Below, piece by piece: positions 17,232 to 27,096 of a DNA stretch of 56,297 bases (positions within the stretch are counted from its first letter, which is position 1; each line of letters starts with the position of its first letter). Position numbers and translations under genes: made by a program. The notes under the pieces were generated by a model, which was not told the origin of the DNA, ran no database searches, and saw only the letters and a program-made list of their open reading frames with translations. Origin of the DNA: JBMNOI01 sp050942995 (GTDB lineage: Bacteria > Chloroflexota > Anaerolineae > UBA1429); contig JBMNOI010000003.1 in the NCBI GenBank assembly GCA_050942995.1, forward strand, positions 1-56,297, read 5' to 3'.

Positions 17232-17599
17232 GAGCCGAGATAATTATAGCGCAGACGAACTAGCTGTCAAATGTGTAGCAGGAATTGGAGTCGAAACAGA
17301 GACGTTGTGTCCATCGATTGATGGCACTACTCGAAGAAGGGACAGGTATTTGACAAAATATCCGAATTCGTGTACGATGATTTGTCGCAAAAGAAGCCTC
17401 TTTAATTCATCAAATCCCGACAGGTGCCAATACGATACCCCCGCGATCTATCAGTGACGGTGCACGATTCTTTTGCTACAGCCAGGATCTCGGTTCTCAC
17501 ATCCACCCACGTAGAAAGGATAGGAGGATTTGGCCGGGATTTTTTGCGCTTCTCGAAAGGTTGCCGCACCACGTATACCTCAGCCAATAGGAGGTTACC
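17232..17599 (+). other. rpoC upstream region and 5' leader
   Basis: Non-coding. It holds the rpoC promoter (17350-17378) and a leader of about 215 nt ending in the RBS AGGAGG. There is no rpoB upstream. A second AGGAGG within the leader, near 17524, is not followed by a usable start at normal spacing. Confidence 0.6.
17350..17378 (+). promoter_or_regulatory. rpoC promoter
   Basis: A consensus TTGACA (17350-17355), a 17-bp spacer and TACGAT (17373-17378). This is one of the best promoter matches in the window. Confidence 0.75.
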
Positions 17600-20500
17600 T
17601 TGGAACTTAATGATATCCAGAGTCTGAGGATCAGTCTGGCGTCGCCGGAACAGATCCGAGCCTGGTCCTATGGAGAGGTGACCAAGCCCGAGACGATCAA
17701 CTATCGTCGTCTCCGTCCCGAAAAAGACGGCCTGTTCTGTGAGGCGATTTTCGGCCCGACGAAGGACTGGCAGTGCTACTGTGGCAAGTATAAAAAAGTT
17801 CGTTTTCGGGGCATCATCTGCGACAAGTGCGGCGTAGAGGTCACCCATTCGCGGGTGCGGCGTGAGCGCATGGGCCACATCGAGCTGGCCACACCCATCG
17901 CTCATATCTGGTATACCCGCCGTTCGCCCAGCTATCTCGGCCTCTTGCTCAATATCTCGCAGAGGAATCTGGATCGCGTGCTGTACTATGCCCAGTACGT
18001 AATTACGTATGTGGACGAGGCCGCGCGCGAGCGGGCGTTGAACCGCCTTGAAGAGGAAATGAATCGCGAGATCGCCCGACTCACCCGGGATCAGCGGGAG
18101 GAGATCGAGTCGATCGATGCCGAGATGGCCGAACGGGCCCGCGCCTCGGCGGAAAAAGAGTCCGAGGTCGGCGACGAGATTCAGCGGCGTCGCGATGAGG
18201 CCATCGAAGCGGTGATGAGCGAGGCCACACGCCTGCGCGAGCTGCTGGATCAAAACCGCGATCAGCCGGCGCCTGAGGATATCGTCTTTACTCCGACCGA
18301 TACCATCGTCGTGCCGGCCGGTGACGTCATCCGACGCGAGCATGCAACGTCCTTTAATCAGATCGTACAGGACGAATTGACCCGCCTGGAGGAGCAGTTC
18401 TCCATGGAGCGGGATCGTTTGCTCCAGCCGCTGGATCGTGAGGATGAACTTGCCTCGCGCCAGGCCAGTGAGCGGCAGCAAAGCCTCCAGAACGAGATGG
18501 AGGAAAAGATCGAGCAGATTCGTGAGCGGTTCGAGCAGGAGCGAGAGGAACTACTCTCTCTTCGTCCCAAAGTTCTGCTCAACGAGACCCGCTATCGCGA
18601 GCTGGTCGAAAAGTGGGGACGCGTATTCTCGGCCGGAATGGGCGCCGAGGCCGTCTATGACATCATCGCCCAGATCGATCTGGACGAGATGGCCGCGGAG
18701 CTCCGTCAGGAGATTCGCTCCACCCGCTCGAAGCAGCGCCGCAAAAAGGCCATCAAGCGGCTGCAGCTGGTCGATTCGCTCAAGAAATCGGGTAACCGCC
18801 CCGAGTGGATGATCCTCAAGGTTCTGCCGGTGATTCCGCCGGCGCTGCGCCCCATGGTGCAGCTCGACGGTGGCCGTTTCGCCACCAGCGACCTGAACGA
18901 TCTCTACCGTCGGGTGGTCAACCGCAACAACCGCCTCAAGCACCTCATCAGCCTGCAGGCTCCTGAGGTGATCATCCGCAACGAAAAGCGCATGTTGCAG
19001 GAGGCGGTAGACTCGCTGGTCGACAACAGCCGACGCGGCAAGGCGATCTCGCTGCGCGGTCGTCGCCAGCTCAAGTCGCTTTCGGATATGCTCAAGGGCA
19101 AGCAGGGACGCTTCCGGCGCAACCTGCTGGGCAAGCGCGTGGATTATTCCGGGCGCTCGGTGATTGTGGTGGGCCCGCACCTCAAGTTGCATCAGTGTGG
19201 TCTGCCCAAGCGCATGGCCCTGGAGCTGTTCCGACCATTTGTTATGCAAAAGCTGGTCGAGTACAACCACGCCATCAACGTCAAGGGAGCCAAGCGCCTC
19301 ATCGAGCGCGAGGTGCCGGAGGTGTGGGAAGTGCTGGAGGAGGTCATCAAGACCCGTCCGGTGCTGCTGAACCGCGCCCCCACCTTGCACCGCCTGGGTA
19401 TTCAGGCGTTCGAACCGGTGCTGGTAGAGGGTAGCGCGTTGCAGATTCACCCGCTGGTGTGCTCGGCATTTAACGCCGACTTTGACGGGGACCAGATGGC
19501 CGTGCACGTACCTCTCTCTGAGGCGGCCGTACGTGAGGCCCGGGAGCTGATGCTGGCCAGCCGTAACCTGCTGCGCCCGGCAAACGGCGAGCCCGAAGTG
19601 GGCCCGTCCAAGGATATCGTACTCGGATGCTACTATCTGACCATGGAGCAGCCGGACGTCAAGGGCTCGGGCATGATGTTCTCTTCGTTCGAAGAGGTCG
19701 AAATGGCCTATCGCCTGGGCGTGGTGCATGTCCATGCTGCGATCAAGTTCCTGTATCAGCCGACGGAGGAGGACGATCCTCAGGTGCTAGATACGACGGT
19801 GGGGCGTGTGCTCTTTAACACCATCCTGCCGAAAGAACTGCGCTTTGTAAATCAGGTGCTGGACAAGAGCAGCCTGAAAAAGCTGGTGGCCGACGGATAC
19901 CAGAAGCTGGGCCTAGACGGCACCGCCCGCCTGGTGGATGCCATCAAGGATATCGGCTTTGAGTATGCCATGCGCTCCGGCACAACCATCGCTATCGACG
20001 ATATTCGTGTGCCCGAGGAAAAGGCCGCCATCCTGGAAGAGGTTAACGCGCGAGTGGCTGAGGTCGAGCGGCAGTATCGCCGGGGCCTCATCACCGATAA
20101 CGAGCGTTACGTCAAGACAGTCGAGTTGTGGACCGAGGCCACCGAGGAAGTGACGGCGGCTGTGGCCCGCGAACTTGATCCGTACAGCTCGCTGGGCATC
20201 ATGGTGAGCTCTGGCTCGACCAAGGGTGGCCTGCAGCCCATCCGCCAGTTGGCCGGTATGCGTGGTCTGATGGCCGACCCGTCGGGTCGCATCATCGCAC
20301 TGCCCATCCAGTCCAACTTCCGCGAGGGACTTACGGCGCTGGAGTACTTTATCTCCACCCACGGTGCGCGCAAGGGTCTGGCCGATACGGCTCTGCGTAC
20401 GGCCGACGCCGGTTACCTCACGCGGCGCCTGGTCGATGTCGCCCAAGATGTCATCGTCAATGCCGAGGATTGCGGCACGATCCAGGGCATCTTGGTAACC

Positions 20501-21955
20501 AAAGCCGATGCGCGTGAGGCCGGTGAGCCCTTTGCCGATCGTATCGCCGGGCGCTTTACCGCCAGTCAGGTAGAGGACCCGGAGACGCACGAGCTCTTGC
20601 TGGATGCTAACGAGCTGATCGAAGACGAGATGGCCGAGCGGATCGAGGCCAACGCCAAAATCAAAGAGATATATGTCCGCTCACCGCTCTCTTGCGCGTT
20701 GCGCCATGGCGTCTGTGTGCGCTGCTATGGCCGCGATCTGGCCAGAGGCACTCTGGTCAATATCGGTGAGGCCGTCGGCATCATTGCCGCACAGTCGATC
20801 GGTGAGCCCGGCACCCAGCTTACACTGCGAACCTTCCACACCGGTGGTGTGGCCGGCACCAGCGACATCACGCAGGGTCTGCCGCGCGTACAAGAGTTGT
20901 TCGAGGCGCGGATCCCCAAGGGGCAGGCCATCATCGCCGATATCGACGGAGTCGTCGAGCTGCGGTCCGAGGGCGATCAGCGTTGGGTGCGTATCGTGTC
21001 GACCGACACCTCGCGCCTGGAGCATCAGATCCCGGAGGGGTATACCCTTCAGGTCGAAGAGGGCCAGGAGGTCGATGAGGGTCAGCTTCTGGCCACCGGG
21101 GATGGAAGCAACGGGCACGAGCCGGAGATTCTGTCCAAGGGATCGGGCAGGGTCAGTATCACGGATAATACTATCGTTGTCCTGCACGAAGAGCGTCAGG
21201 AGCGGGAATACGAGATTCCCATCACGGCGCGCCTGAGTGTCGTCAGCGGAATGCCCGTCCGCGCGGGCGATCTGATCACCGAAGGGTCCAAGAACCCGCA
21301 CGAGATCCTGTCCATTCTGGGCGTAGAGGCCGTGCGTGACTATCTGGTCGTCGAGATCCAAAAGGTTTATCGCTCGCAGGGTGTGGCGATCAACGACAAG
21401 CACATCGAAGTCATTATTCGACAGATGCTGCGTCGCGTCCTCATCCGGACCAGTGGCGATACCGAGTTTCTGCCCGACCAGCTGGTGGATCGCCTCGAAC
21501 TGGAGCAGATCAACGAGCAGGTGATCAAGGAGGGCGGCGAGCCCGCAACGGCAGAGCCCGTCATCCTGGGTATCACCAAAGCGGCGTTGAACACCGATAG
21601 CTTCTTGTCGGCCGCTTCGTTCCAGCACACCATCAGCGTACTGGCAAGCGCCGCCATCGAGGGCCGCACCGACGAGCTGCGCGGCCTGAAGGAAAGCGTT
21701 TTGATCGGCAAGCTGATTCCTGCCGGAACGGGATTCCGTTCCGACGGGGTCAAGTCGAACGGCGAAACGCCCGAGATCGAAGAGCCCGGCTATGAGGATC
21801 TGACCGAGGATCTTCTGGCAAGTTTCGACGATGGGCTCTTTGGAGAGGATACCGAGTCTGAACTGAAAGCGTTGGATGCCGAGTTTCTTGCCCGGACAGA
21901 ATCAGAGGCAGAAGCATCTGACGCGGATGTAGTGGATCAGACCGCTGAGGGATGA
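17600..21955 (+). CDS. rpoC: DNA-directed RNA polymerase subunit beta'
   Basis: A 1451-aa catalytic subunit of RNA polymerase. The first zinc site uses C59, C61, C74 and C77. The catalytic Mg motif NADFDGDQMAVH has its aspartates at 627, 629 and 631, and the second zinc region CALRHGVCVRC is near residue 1031. Further conserved blocks such as GKRVDYSGRSVIVVGP, NLLRPANGEPE and GEAVGIIAAQSIGEPGTQLTLRTFHTGG (two blocks) are intact. Residues about 145-325 form a charged, heptad-like coiled-coil insertion after the first zinc region, which E. coli lacks. The acidic C-terminal tail is variable. The start is TTG with AGGAGG 5 nt upstream. rpoB is not adjacent, and the stop overlaps the next gene. 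Confidence 0.97.
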   Translation: MELNDIQSLRISLASPEQIRAWSYGEVTKPETINYRRLRPEKDGLFCEAIFGPTKDWQCYCGKYKKVRFRGIICDKCGVEVTHSRVRRERMGHIELATPIAHIWYTRRSPSYLGLLLNISQRNLDRVLYYAQYVITYVDEAARERALNRLEEEMNREIARLTRDQREEIESIDAEMAERARASAEKESEVGDEIQRRRDEAIEAVMSEATRLRELLDQNRDQPAPEDIVFTPTDTIVVPAGDVIRREHATSFNQIVQDELTRLEEQFSMERDRLLQPLDREDELASRQASERQQSLQNEMEEKIEQIRERFEQEREELLSLRPKVLLNETRYRELVEKWGRVFSAGMGAEAVYDIIAQIDLDEMAAELRQEIRSTRSKQRRKKAIKRLQLVDSLKKSGNRPEWMILKVLPVIPPALRPMVQLDGGRFATSDLNDLYRRVVNRNNRLKHLISLQAPEVIIRNEKRMLQEAVDSLVDNSRRGKAISLRGRRQLKSLSDMLKGKQGRFRRNLLGKRVDYSGRSVIVVGPHLKLHQCGLPKRMALELFRPFVMQKLVEYNHAINVKGAKRLIEREVPEVWEVLEEVIKTRPVLLNRAPTLHRLGIQAFEPVLVEGSALQIHPLVCSAFNADFDGDQMAVHVPLSEAAVREARELMLASRNLLRPANGEPEVGPSKDIVLGCYYLTMEQPDVKGSGMMFSSFEEVEMAYRLGVVHVHAAIKFLYQPTEEDDPQVLDTTVGRVLFNTILPKELRFVNQVLDKSSLKKLVADGYQKLGLDGTARLVDAIKDIGFEYAMRSGTTIAIDDIRVPEEKAAILEEVNARVAEVERQYRRGLITDNERYVKTVELWTEATEEVTAAVARELDPYSSLGIMVSSGSTKGGLQPIRQLAGMRGLMADPSGRIIALPIQSNFREGLTALEYFISTHGARKGLADTALRTADAGYLTRRLVDVAQDVIVNAEDCGTIQGILVTKADAREAGEPFADRIAGRFTASQVEDPETHELLLDANELIEDEMAERIEANAKIKEIYVRSPLSCALRHGVCVRCYGRDLARGTLVNIGEAVGIIAAQSIGEPGTQLTLRTFHTGGVAGTSDITQGLPRVQELFEARIPKGQAIIADIDGVVELRSEGDQRWVRIVSTDTSRLEHQIPEGYTLQVEEGQEVDEGQLLATGDGSNGHEPEILSKGSGRVSITDNTIVVLHEERQEREYEIPITARLSVVSGMPVRAGDLITEGSKNPHEILSILGVEAVRDYLVVEIQKVYRSQGVAINDKHIEVIIRQMLRRVLIRTSGDTEFLPDQLVDRLELEQINEQVIKEGGEPATAEPVILGITKAALNTDSFLSAASFQHTISVLASAAIEGRTDELRGLKESVLIGKLIPAGTGFRSDGVKSNGETPEIEEPGYEDLTEDLLASFDDGLFGEDTESELKALDAEFLARTESEAEASDADVVDQTAEG

Positions 21956-24834
21956 CCATGAATCTCGCCCTGATTAGACGTCAGAGGCGGCCACAACGGC
22001 GAAGTGGAGGGCTCCTCGCCCTCCGCTTCGCTGTTGTTTTCGTTTCGGCCGGCCTCTTTTTGGCGCTAGGCGCCATGTTGTCAGTCGCCGTAGTGGTTTT
22101 TGGCCTGTACGCTTCCTATGTACAGGAATTGCCCTCGGCCGAAGAGATCGGCCGACTGAGCGTCGAAACCTTTGAGACGACCCGTATCTATGACCGTACC
22201 GGACAGGTTGTTCTGTACGAGATCATCCCTCCTGAGGGAGGGCGACGTACCTGGGTGACGCTCGACCAAATCCCCGAGCATCTGCGCAACGCCACCATCG
22301 CCATGGAGGACAAGACCTTTTACACCAACCCCGGCGGTATTAACGTCGAGGGTGTGGCCCGTGCGGCCTGGGGTGTGATCCGTGGGCAGGATGAGGGAGG
22401 CGGTAGCTCGATCCCGCAACAGCTTATCCGTAACGTGATCATGTCTCCCGAAGAGCGCATGGAGCGCAGCTATCTGCGCAAGCTCAAGGAGATGATCCTC
22501 TCCTACGAGCTGACCCGGCGCTACCCCGGAGTCGAGGGACGCGACAAGATCCTGGAGTGGTACCTCAACAACATCTTTTACGGCCATTTCGCCTTTGGTG
22601 TCGAGGCCGCATCACAGGCCTACTTTGGCAAGAGCGTCGAGGACCTGACGCTGGCCGAGGCAGCCATGATCGTCCCACTGGGACAATCTCCGGCGCGAAA
22701 TCCCATCGATCAGCCCGAAGAGGCCAAGCGATATCAGGGGATGGTCCTGGATCGCATGTACATCGAGGGATACATCACCGCCGAAGAGGCCTGGGAAGCC
22801 AAGCAGCAGGAACTCCAGATCGCGCCCGTTCGTTTCGATATTCAGGCGCCTCATTTCGTGATGTATGTGCGCGACATTCTGGAAAAGCAATACGGCTCTG
22901 ATGCGGTGTATGGGGGTGGTCTGCAAGTTATCACATCCATCGACCTGGAGCTTCATAAGCAGGTGGAGCAGATCGCCCGTGAACGCATCGCAGAGGTGCG
23001 CGACAACCATAACGCCGGAAATGCCGCAGTCGTCGTGCTGGAGGCCCCCACTGGCCAGATTCTCTCCATGGTGGGGAGCCTGGATTACTGGGACCAGTCC
23101 ATCGACGGCCAGGTGAACATGGCCACATCGCCACGCCAGCCCGGATCCAGTTTCAAGCCGTTTACCTATGCCACGGCATTCATGCACGGCTTTACTCCGG
23201 CCAGCATGGTGATGGATGTGCGTACCAGCTTCCCGGACTTGCCCAACCCCGAGCCCTATGTGCCCGAGAACTATACCCGACGCTTTTCCGGCCCCATGAC
23301 GCTGCGGCAGGCGCTGGCCGGATCGTACAACGTGCCGGCAGTGGCCATGATGCACAAGGTAGGGGTGTCTCGCGTGGTCGATACGGCCCGGGCGATGGGC
23401 ATTACAACGTTGAACCAGCCCTACTACGGCCTGGCTCTGGCACTGGGCGCGGCCGAAGTGCCCTTGATCGATATGACCCACGCGTTCAATGTCTTTGCCA
23501 ATAACGGCACCATGGTCGGTGAGTTGACGCCGGCCGAGAATGTACGTCCCGGCAATCGCCGCATCGATCCGGTGGCGATCCTCAAAGTCACCGACTCGCG
23601 AGGCAATGTTTTGTACGAGTTCAAGGAACCCCAGCGACAGAGCATCATCCCCGCTGAGGTGGCCTATCTGATCTCGGACATTCTCTCCGATAATCAGGCG
23701 CGTACCCCCATCTTTGGGGCCAACAGTAATATGCGCATCGATGAACGGCCCGTCGCAGTCAAAACCGGCACAACGAACGACTTTCATGACGCCTGGACGG
23801 TGGGATACTCTCCCCAGTACGCGGTCGGTGTGTGGGTGGGGAATAGCGATCATACCCGCATGCGCAACGCCGACGGCTCACGAGTCGCAGCGCCTATCTG
23901 GCGCGATGTCATACGCCTGGTACATGACGGCAAACCGGTGGTGAATTTCGAGCAACCGGCCGGTATCGTCACCGCCGTCGTCGACGGCACATCGGGCAAG
24001 CTGCCCACCGAGCACTCGCAATGGCGCATGCAAGAGATCTTTATCGAGGGGACGGTTCCCTCGGAATACGACGATGTGCACCAGCACTTCCAGATCTGCC
24101 GTGCGTCGGGCAAGCTGGCCACTAACTACTGCCCTCTGGAAGAGGTAGAGGATCAAGTCTTTACCATCTATCCGCCCGAGGCTGAAGACTGGGTGCGCTC
24201 GCAAGAGATCCCCCAGCCGCCGCAGGATTACTGTGACCTGCACGGTCCCGAGATCGAGTACTCGGAGGTATCCATCATCAGCCCGCGGCACTACTCGAAT
24301 GTGCGTGGCGTGGTGCCCGTGATCGGAAATGCCGATGTGGAAGGGCAGCAGAGCTTTTGGCTGGAGTACGGTGAGGGGATGAACCCCGAGTCATGGACCC
24401 GCATCGGCCCCGAGCATGGACATCGGGTGAATAACGACGTGCTGGAGCACTGGGATACCAGTGGCCTTAACGGCCTCTACACCCTGCAGATCTCGGTGAT
24501 GGAGGGGGGCTATCTGCGCCAGTCACTGGTGCCGGTGGTCGTGGATAACGAGGCGCCGAGGGTGCAGATCGTCGCGCCGGTACAGGGACAACGAGTGACC
24601 ACCCAGGATGAGTGGATCAGCATCCAGGTAAACGCCGAAGATAACACATCCATGAGTCGTGTCGAGTTCTTCCTGGACGATCAATCGCTGGGCTACAGCA
24701 CCGTGGCACCCTATACCCACCGTATTCCGATCCGTGAGGTGCCGGGCGGTGAACACCGCATCCGTGTGGTTGCCTATGATACGGCCGGGAACGAGGCGCA
24801 CAGCGATAGCGTCACCGTCCAGGTCGCACGCTAG
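21952..24834 (+). CDS. Class A penicillin-binding protein (glycosyltransferase/transpeptidase) with Ig-like tail
   Basis: A 960-aa bifunctional peptidoglycan synthase. After a short basic cytoplasmic tail there is one membrane anchor (about residues 21-56). The GT51 domain has catalytic E119 in AMEDKTFY and GGSSIPQQLIRN. The transpeptidase domain has S399-S-F-K402, the SYN motif in GSYNVPAVAM, and KTGTTNDFHDAW. From about residue 770 two beta-sandwich, Ig-like domains follow; the last (VQIVAPVQGQRV...) resembles bacterial Ig domains. ATG at 21952 overlaps the rpoC stop in an ATGA arrangement; ATG at 21958 is an alternative. Linkage of a cell-wall synthase directly to rpoC is unusual. A strong hairpin follows. 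Confidence 0.95.
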   Translation: MTMNLALIRRQRRPQRRSGGLLALRFAVVFVSAGLFLALGAMLSVAVVVFGLYASYVQELPSAEEIGRLSVETFETTRIYDRTGQVVLYEIIPPEGGRRTWVTLDQIPEHLRNATIAMEDKTFYTNPGGINVEGVARAAWGVIRGQDEGGGSSIPQQLIRNVIMSPEERMERSYLRKLKEMILSYELTRRYPGVEGRDKILEWYLNNIFYGHFAFGVEAASQAYFGKSVEDLTLAEAAMIVPLGQSPARNPIDQPEEAKRYQGMVLDRMYIEGYITAEEAWEAKQQELQIAPVRFDIQAPHFVMYVRDILEKQYGSDAVYGGGLQVITSIDLELHKQVEQIARERIAEVRDNHNAGNAAVVVLEAPTGQILSMVGSLDYWDQSIDGQVNMATSPRQPGSSFKPFTYATAFMHGFTPASMVMDVRTSFPDLPNPEPYVPENYTRRFSGPMTLRQALAGSYNVPAVAMMHKVGVSRVVDTARAMGITTLNQPYYGLALALGAAEVPLIDMTHAFNVFANNGTMVGELTPAENVRPGNRRIDPVAILKVTDSRGNVLYEFKEPQRQSIIPAEVAYLISDILSDNQARTPIFGANSNMRIDERPVAVKTGTTNDFHDAWTVGYSPQYAVGVWVGNSDHTRMRNADGSRVAAPIWRDVIRLVHDGKPVVNFEQPAGIVTAVVDGTSGKLPTEHSQWRMQEIFIEGTVPSEYDDVHQHFQICRASGKLATNYCPLEEVEDQVFTIYPPEAEDWVRSQEIPQPPQDYCDLHGPEIEYSEVSIISPRHYSNVRGVVPVIGNADVEGQQSFWLEYGEGMNPESWTRIGPEHGHRVNNDVLEHWDTSGLNGLYTLQISVMEGGYLRQSLVPVVVDNEAPRVQIVAPVQGQRVTTQDEWISIQVNAEDNTSMSRVEFFLDDQSLGYSTVAPYTHRIPIREVPGGEHRIRVVAYDTAGNEAHSDSVTVQVAR

Positions 24835-24858
24835 CGCCGAATCAGTCCGCTTGATCAG

Positions 24859-24890
24859 AAACGCCCCGGAAGAGTTTCTCCGGGGCGTTT
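24859..24890. terminator. Bidirectional terminator between the PBP gene and the zincin gene
   Basis: A perfect 12-bp stem AAACGCCCCGGA/TCCGGGGCGTTT with an 8-nt loop lies between convergent genes. T-rich ends occur on both strands. Confidence 0.8.
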
Positions 24891-24921
24891 GACGTATCCA
24901 GTTCGGCGTCGAGAAGACCTC

Positions 24922-25299
24922 TCAGCGATTCAGCTCACGTAGATGATCGTCAGACAGGCCAAAGTGATGGGCGACCTCGTGCACGATCGTATCTCGAATG
25001 AGTTCGACCAGGTGCGACCGGCTACCGGCGTGCCGCTCCAGCGGTCTTTGAAAGAGGGTGATACGATCGGGAGGCGTCAGATAGTAGCCACGGCCGCGCC
25101 TTGTCAGAGGGATGCCCTCATACAGGCCCAGCAGGCTGCCCCGATGCCTCGCCCCCACCGAATCGAGTTGCTCGCGCGACGGCCAGAGCGCCAGCGTGAC
25201 GGCCACATTGTTCATATGCTCGCGCACCCAATCGGGCAACTCATCCAGCGCAAGAGAGACCATCTTTTCGAATTCGTCCCGATCCAAACGCAAAGGCAT
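24922..25299 (-). CDS. Zincin-like metallopeptidase family protein (DUF1025 type)
   Basis: A 125-aa soluble protein. It matches the small metallopeptidase family with the C-terminal motif HEVAHHFGLSDDHL, i.e. HExxH plus a downstream Asp. Upstream, PDRITLFQRPLE is also family-typical. The family has a minimal zincin fold; a physiological substrate is not established. ATG at 25299 has GAGTGGTG just upstream; an in-frame TTG at 25317 overlaps the stop of the NFACT gene. Either way the gene is tightly coupled to the upstream RqcH-like gene. Confidence 0.85.
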   Translation of the reverse strand: MPLRLDRDEFEKMVSLALDELPDWVREHMNNVAVTLALWPSREQLDSVGARHRGSLLGLYEGIPLTRRGRGYYLTPPDRITLFQRPLERHAGSRSHLVELIRDTIVHEVAHHFGLSDDHLRELNR

Positions 25300-25313
25300 A
25301 TCACCACTCAATC

Positions 25314-27080
25314 TCAACGGTCGGGCGGTTCCGGCTCGGGAACAACCACCAGGGTGTTTTCGTGGGTATAAGTGACCATACCGGGGCGCCCCCCGGGGAT
25401 ATGACGCACATGCCGCCGCTCGGTAAAATCCACCTGAACCCGCGCCTCCTGACGTGCAGCCGAGTAATAGGCCGCCAATCGAGCGGCCATGAGTAGAGTC
25501 TCTTCAGAGACGGCCGCGCCGCTGTTCTTGATGATGACATGGGCGCCGGGCACGCCATGGGCGTGCAACCAGATATCGTCCGGCGCGGCCCGACGAAAGG
25601 TGACCTCATCGTTTTGTCGGCTGTTGCGCCCCACCAGTATCGTGGTGCCATCGGGCCCCTGCAGAATCGACGGCCCCCCCGCATCGCCAGAGCGCGCCGG
25701 TTTGCGTCCCGCCTTTTTGCCGGAAGAGATATAGCCGGCCTCTTGTAGAGAGGCCTCCACCTCATCCAGTTGAGCCCGATTCTCTGCCAGCGTCACCTCG
25801 GTATCGAGCTGGCGCAGATATTCCAGATCCATCTCACTCTGGCGAATAAGCGATGGCACCTGCTCGGCCGCCGCCTTGCGCTTTTGATACTCGCGAAAGT
25901 AACGCTGCGCGTTCTCTGCCGGTGTCAACGACGGATCCAGATCGATGTGCCAGGTTTTGCCGTCGGCCTCCTCACCCAGCTCGTCAGGTCCGGCGACCAG
26001 CTCGCGCTGGCCCGGAGCAATCGCCCAGGCCATGGCCAGCACCGCCCGCCCGCGTCGCTGCAGGTCCTCCAGCTCATCTGCCGGCACTACCCCCTGTCGA
26101 AGCGAGGCCAGTCGACCCTCCTGGCGTTTGATCTGCTCGGCGATCATACCGCGCAACCGCCGCCGAACCTGAGCATAGGCATCCATCCCCTGGCGCCCCT
26201 CCTGCACCCGGCGGATGGCGGAGCTGATGCCCTCCACCTCGGGCTCGCGATCGGGCAGGTGGGTGAGGTCATAGGCGGCATAGGCCACCGCCCGCCGTTT
26301 GCCCTCGCGTACCTCGTAGGCCACCGTCGGCGACCATCCATGTGTCTCGGGCAGATGCATCATATCGACCAGCGTCGTCACCAGGCGAGACAACGCCCCG
26401 TCATCGAGCGACCCATCGGGTTCGACGGTCCCCAGCGCGCGATAGACGATCTCACGGGCGAGCAGAGGGCTGATGCCGGCGACGCCATCCACCAGAATGC
26501 GCCAGAGGGGGCGGTCGCCGCGTCCCTCTGACTCGCTCGCGGCCAGAATCTCACGCAGGCGCGCCGGGGTCAGCAGCAGCGGATTTTCTTTCGCCTGAGG
26601 TGGCGGCGGCACATAGGATTGGCGCGGCAGAACGGTGCGATAGCGGTTAACGCTGGACGGAACGCGCTTGGCGGCATCCATCACCGTCCCATCCTCCGCC
26701 AGCAGGATGATATTGCTCAAGCGCCCTATAATCTCACAGACCAGCGTCACCGTGCCCTCCGGCCCGGAGAAGGTCAACCACAGAATCCGCTCCAGATCGG
26801 GCTGTTCCACCGCCTGCAGGCGCGCGCCTTCTACATATTTGCGCAAGAGCAGCGACAACGGAGAGGGCTTTTCGGTGCCACGACGCAGCTTGATGTCGGT
26901 TAGCAGCACCCCCGGCGACTGGGCCTCGGCGTTGAGCAATAGCTGGTATCGTTGCCCGGCGTACACCTCCAGCCCCACCGAGAGATCAGTGGGCCGTACC
27001 ACACGCTGTACCCGGCCACCGGAAAGGGTTTCCGTCAACTCGTCGCGTACGGCGGCCGTCGTCAGGGCGTCATAATACAC
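25314..27080 (-). CDS. rqcH: RqcH-like NFACT protein (ribosome quality control, Ala tailing)
   Basis: A 588-aa protein with NFACT-N, a coiled-coil middle region (about residues 300-450) and the C-terminal NFACT-R domain. NFACT-R is marked by GTTILVGRNSRQNDEVTFRRA, DIWLHAHGVPGAHVI and RHVRHIPGGRPGMVTY. RqcH binds split 50S subunits with stalled peptidyl-tRNA and recruits tRNA-Ala to add C-terminal alanine tails. E97-R98 occupies the position where B. subtilis RqcH has its functional Asp-Arg pair, a conservative change if my alignment is right. Older annotations call such proteins fibronectin-binding (FbpA). The end is coupled to the zincin gene. Confidence 0.88.
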   Translation of the reverse strand: MYYDALTTAAVRDELTETLSGGRVQRVVRPTDLSVGLEVYAGQRYQLLLNAEAQSPGVLLTDIKLRRGTEKPSPLSLLLRKYVEGARLQAVEQPDLERILWLTFSGPEGTVTLVCEIIGRLSNIILLAEDGTVMDAAKRVPSSVNRYRTVLPRQSYVPPPPQAKENPLLLTPARLREILAASESEGRGDRPLWRILVDGVAGISPLLAREIVYRALGTVEPDGSLDDGALSRLVTTLVDMMHLPETHGWSPTVAYEVREGKRRAVAYAAYDLTHLPDREPEVEGISSAIRRVQEGRQGMDAYAQVRRRLRGMIAEQIKRQEGRLASLRQGVVPADELEDLQRRGRAVLAMAWAIAPGQRELVAGPDELGEEADGKTWHIDLDPSLTPAENAQRYFREYQKRKAAAEQVPSLIRQSEMDLEYLRQLDTEVTLAENRAQLDEVEASLQEAGYISSGKKAGRKPARSGDAGGPSILQGPDGTTILVGRNSRQNDEVTFRRAAPDDIWLHAHGVPGAHVIIKNSGAAVSEETLLMAARLAAYYSAARQEARVQVDFTERRHVRHIPGGRPGMVTYTHENTLVVVPEPEPPDR

Positions 27081-27096
27081 CGGATTCCTCCATCAC

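Noticed and set aside
17524..17627. Leader peptide upstream of rpoC after AGGAGG near 17524
   Set aside because: The first usable start (TTG) is only 2 nt from the AGGAGG, too close for initiation, and the reading frame has no conserved features.
17402..19735. Long open frames on the minus strand opposite rpoC (about 359 and 394 codons), plus similar ones opposite the PBP, xseA and etfA genes (for example 22612-23853, 38246-39586, 41878-43080)
   Set aside because: They lie opposite confidently assigned genes, have no recognisable domains, and carry the composition expected of shadow frames in GC-rich DNA.
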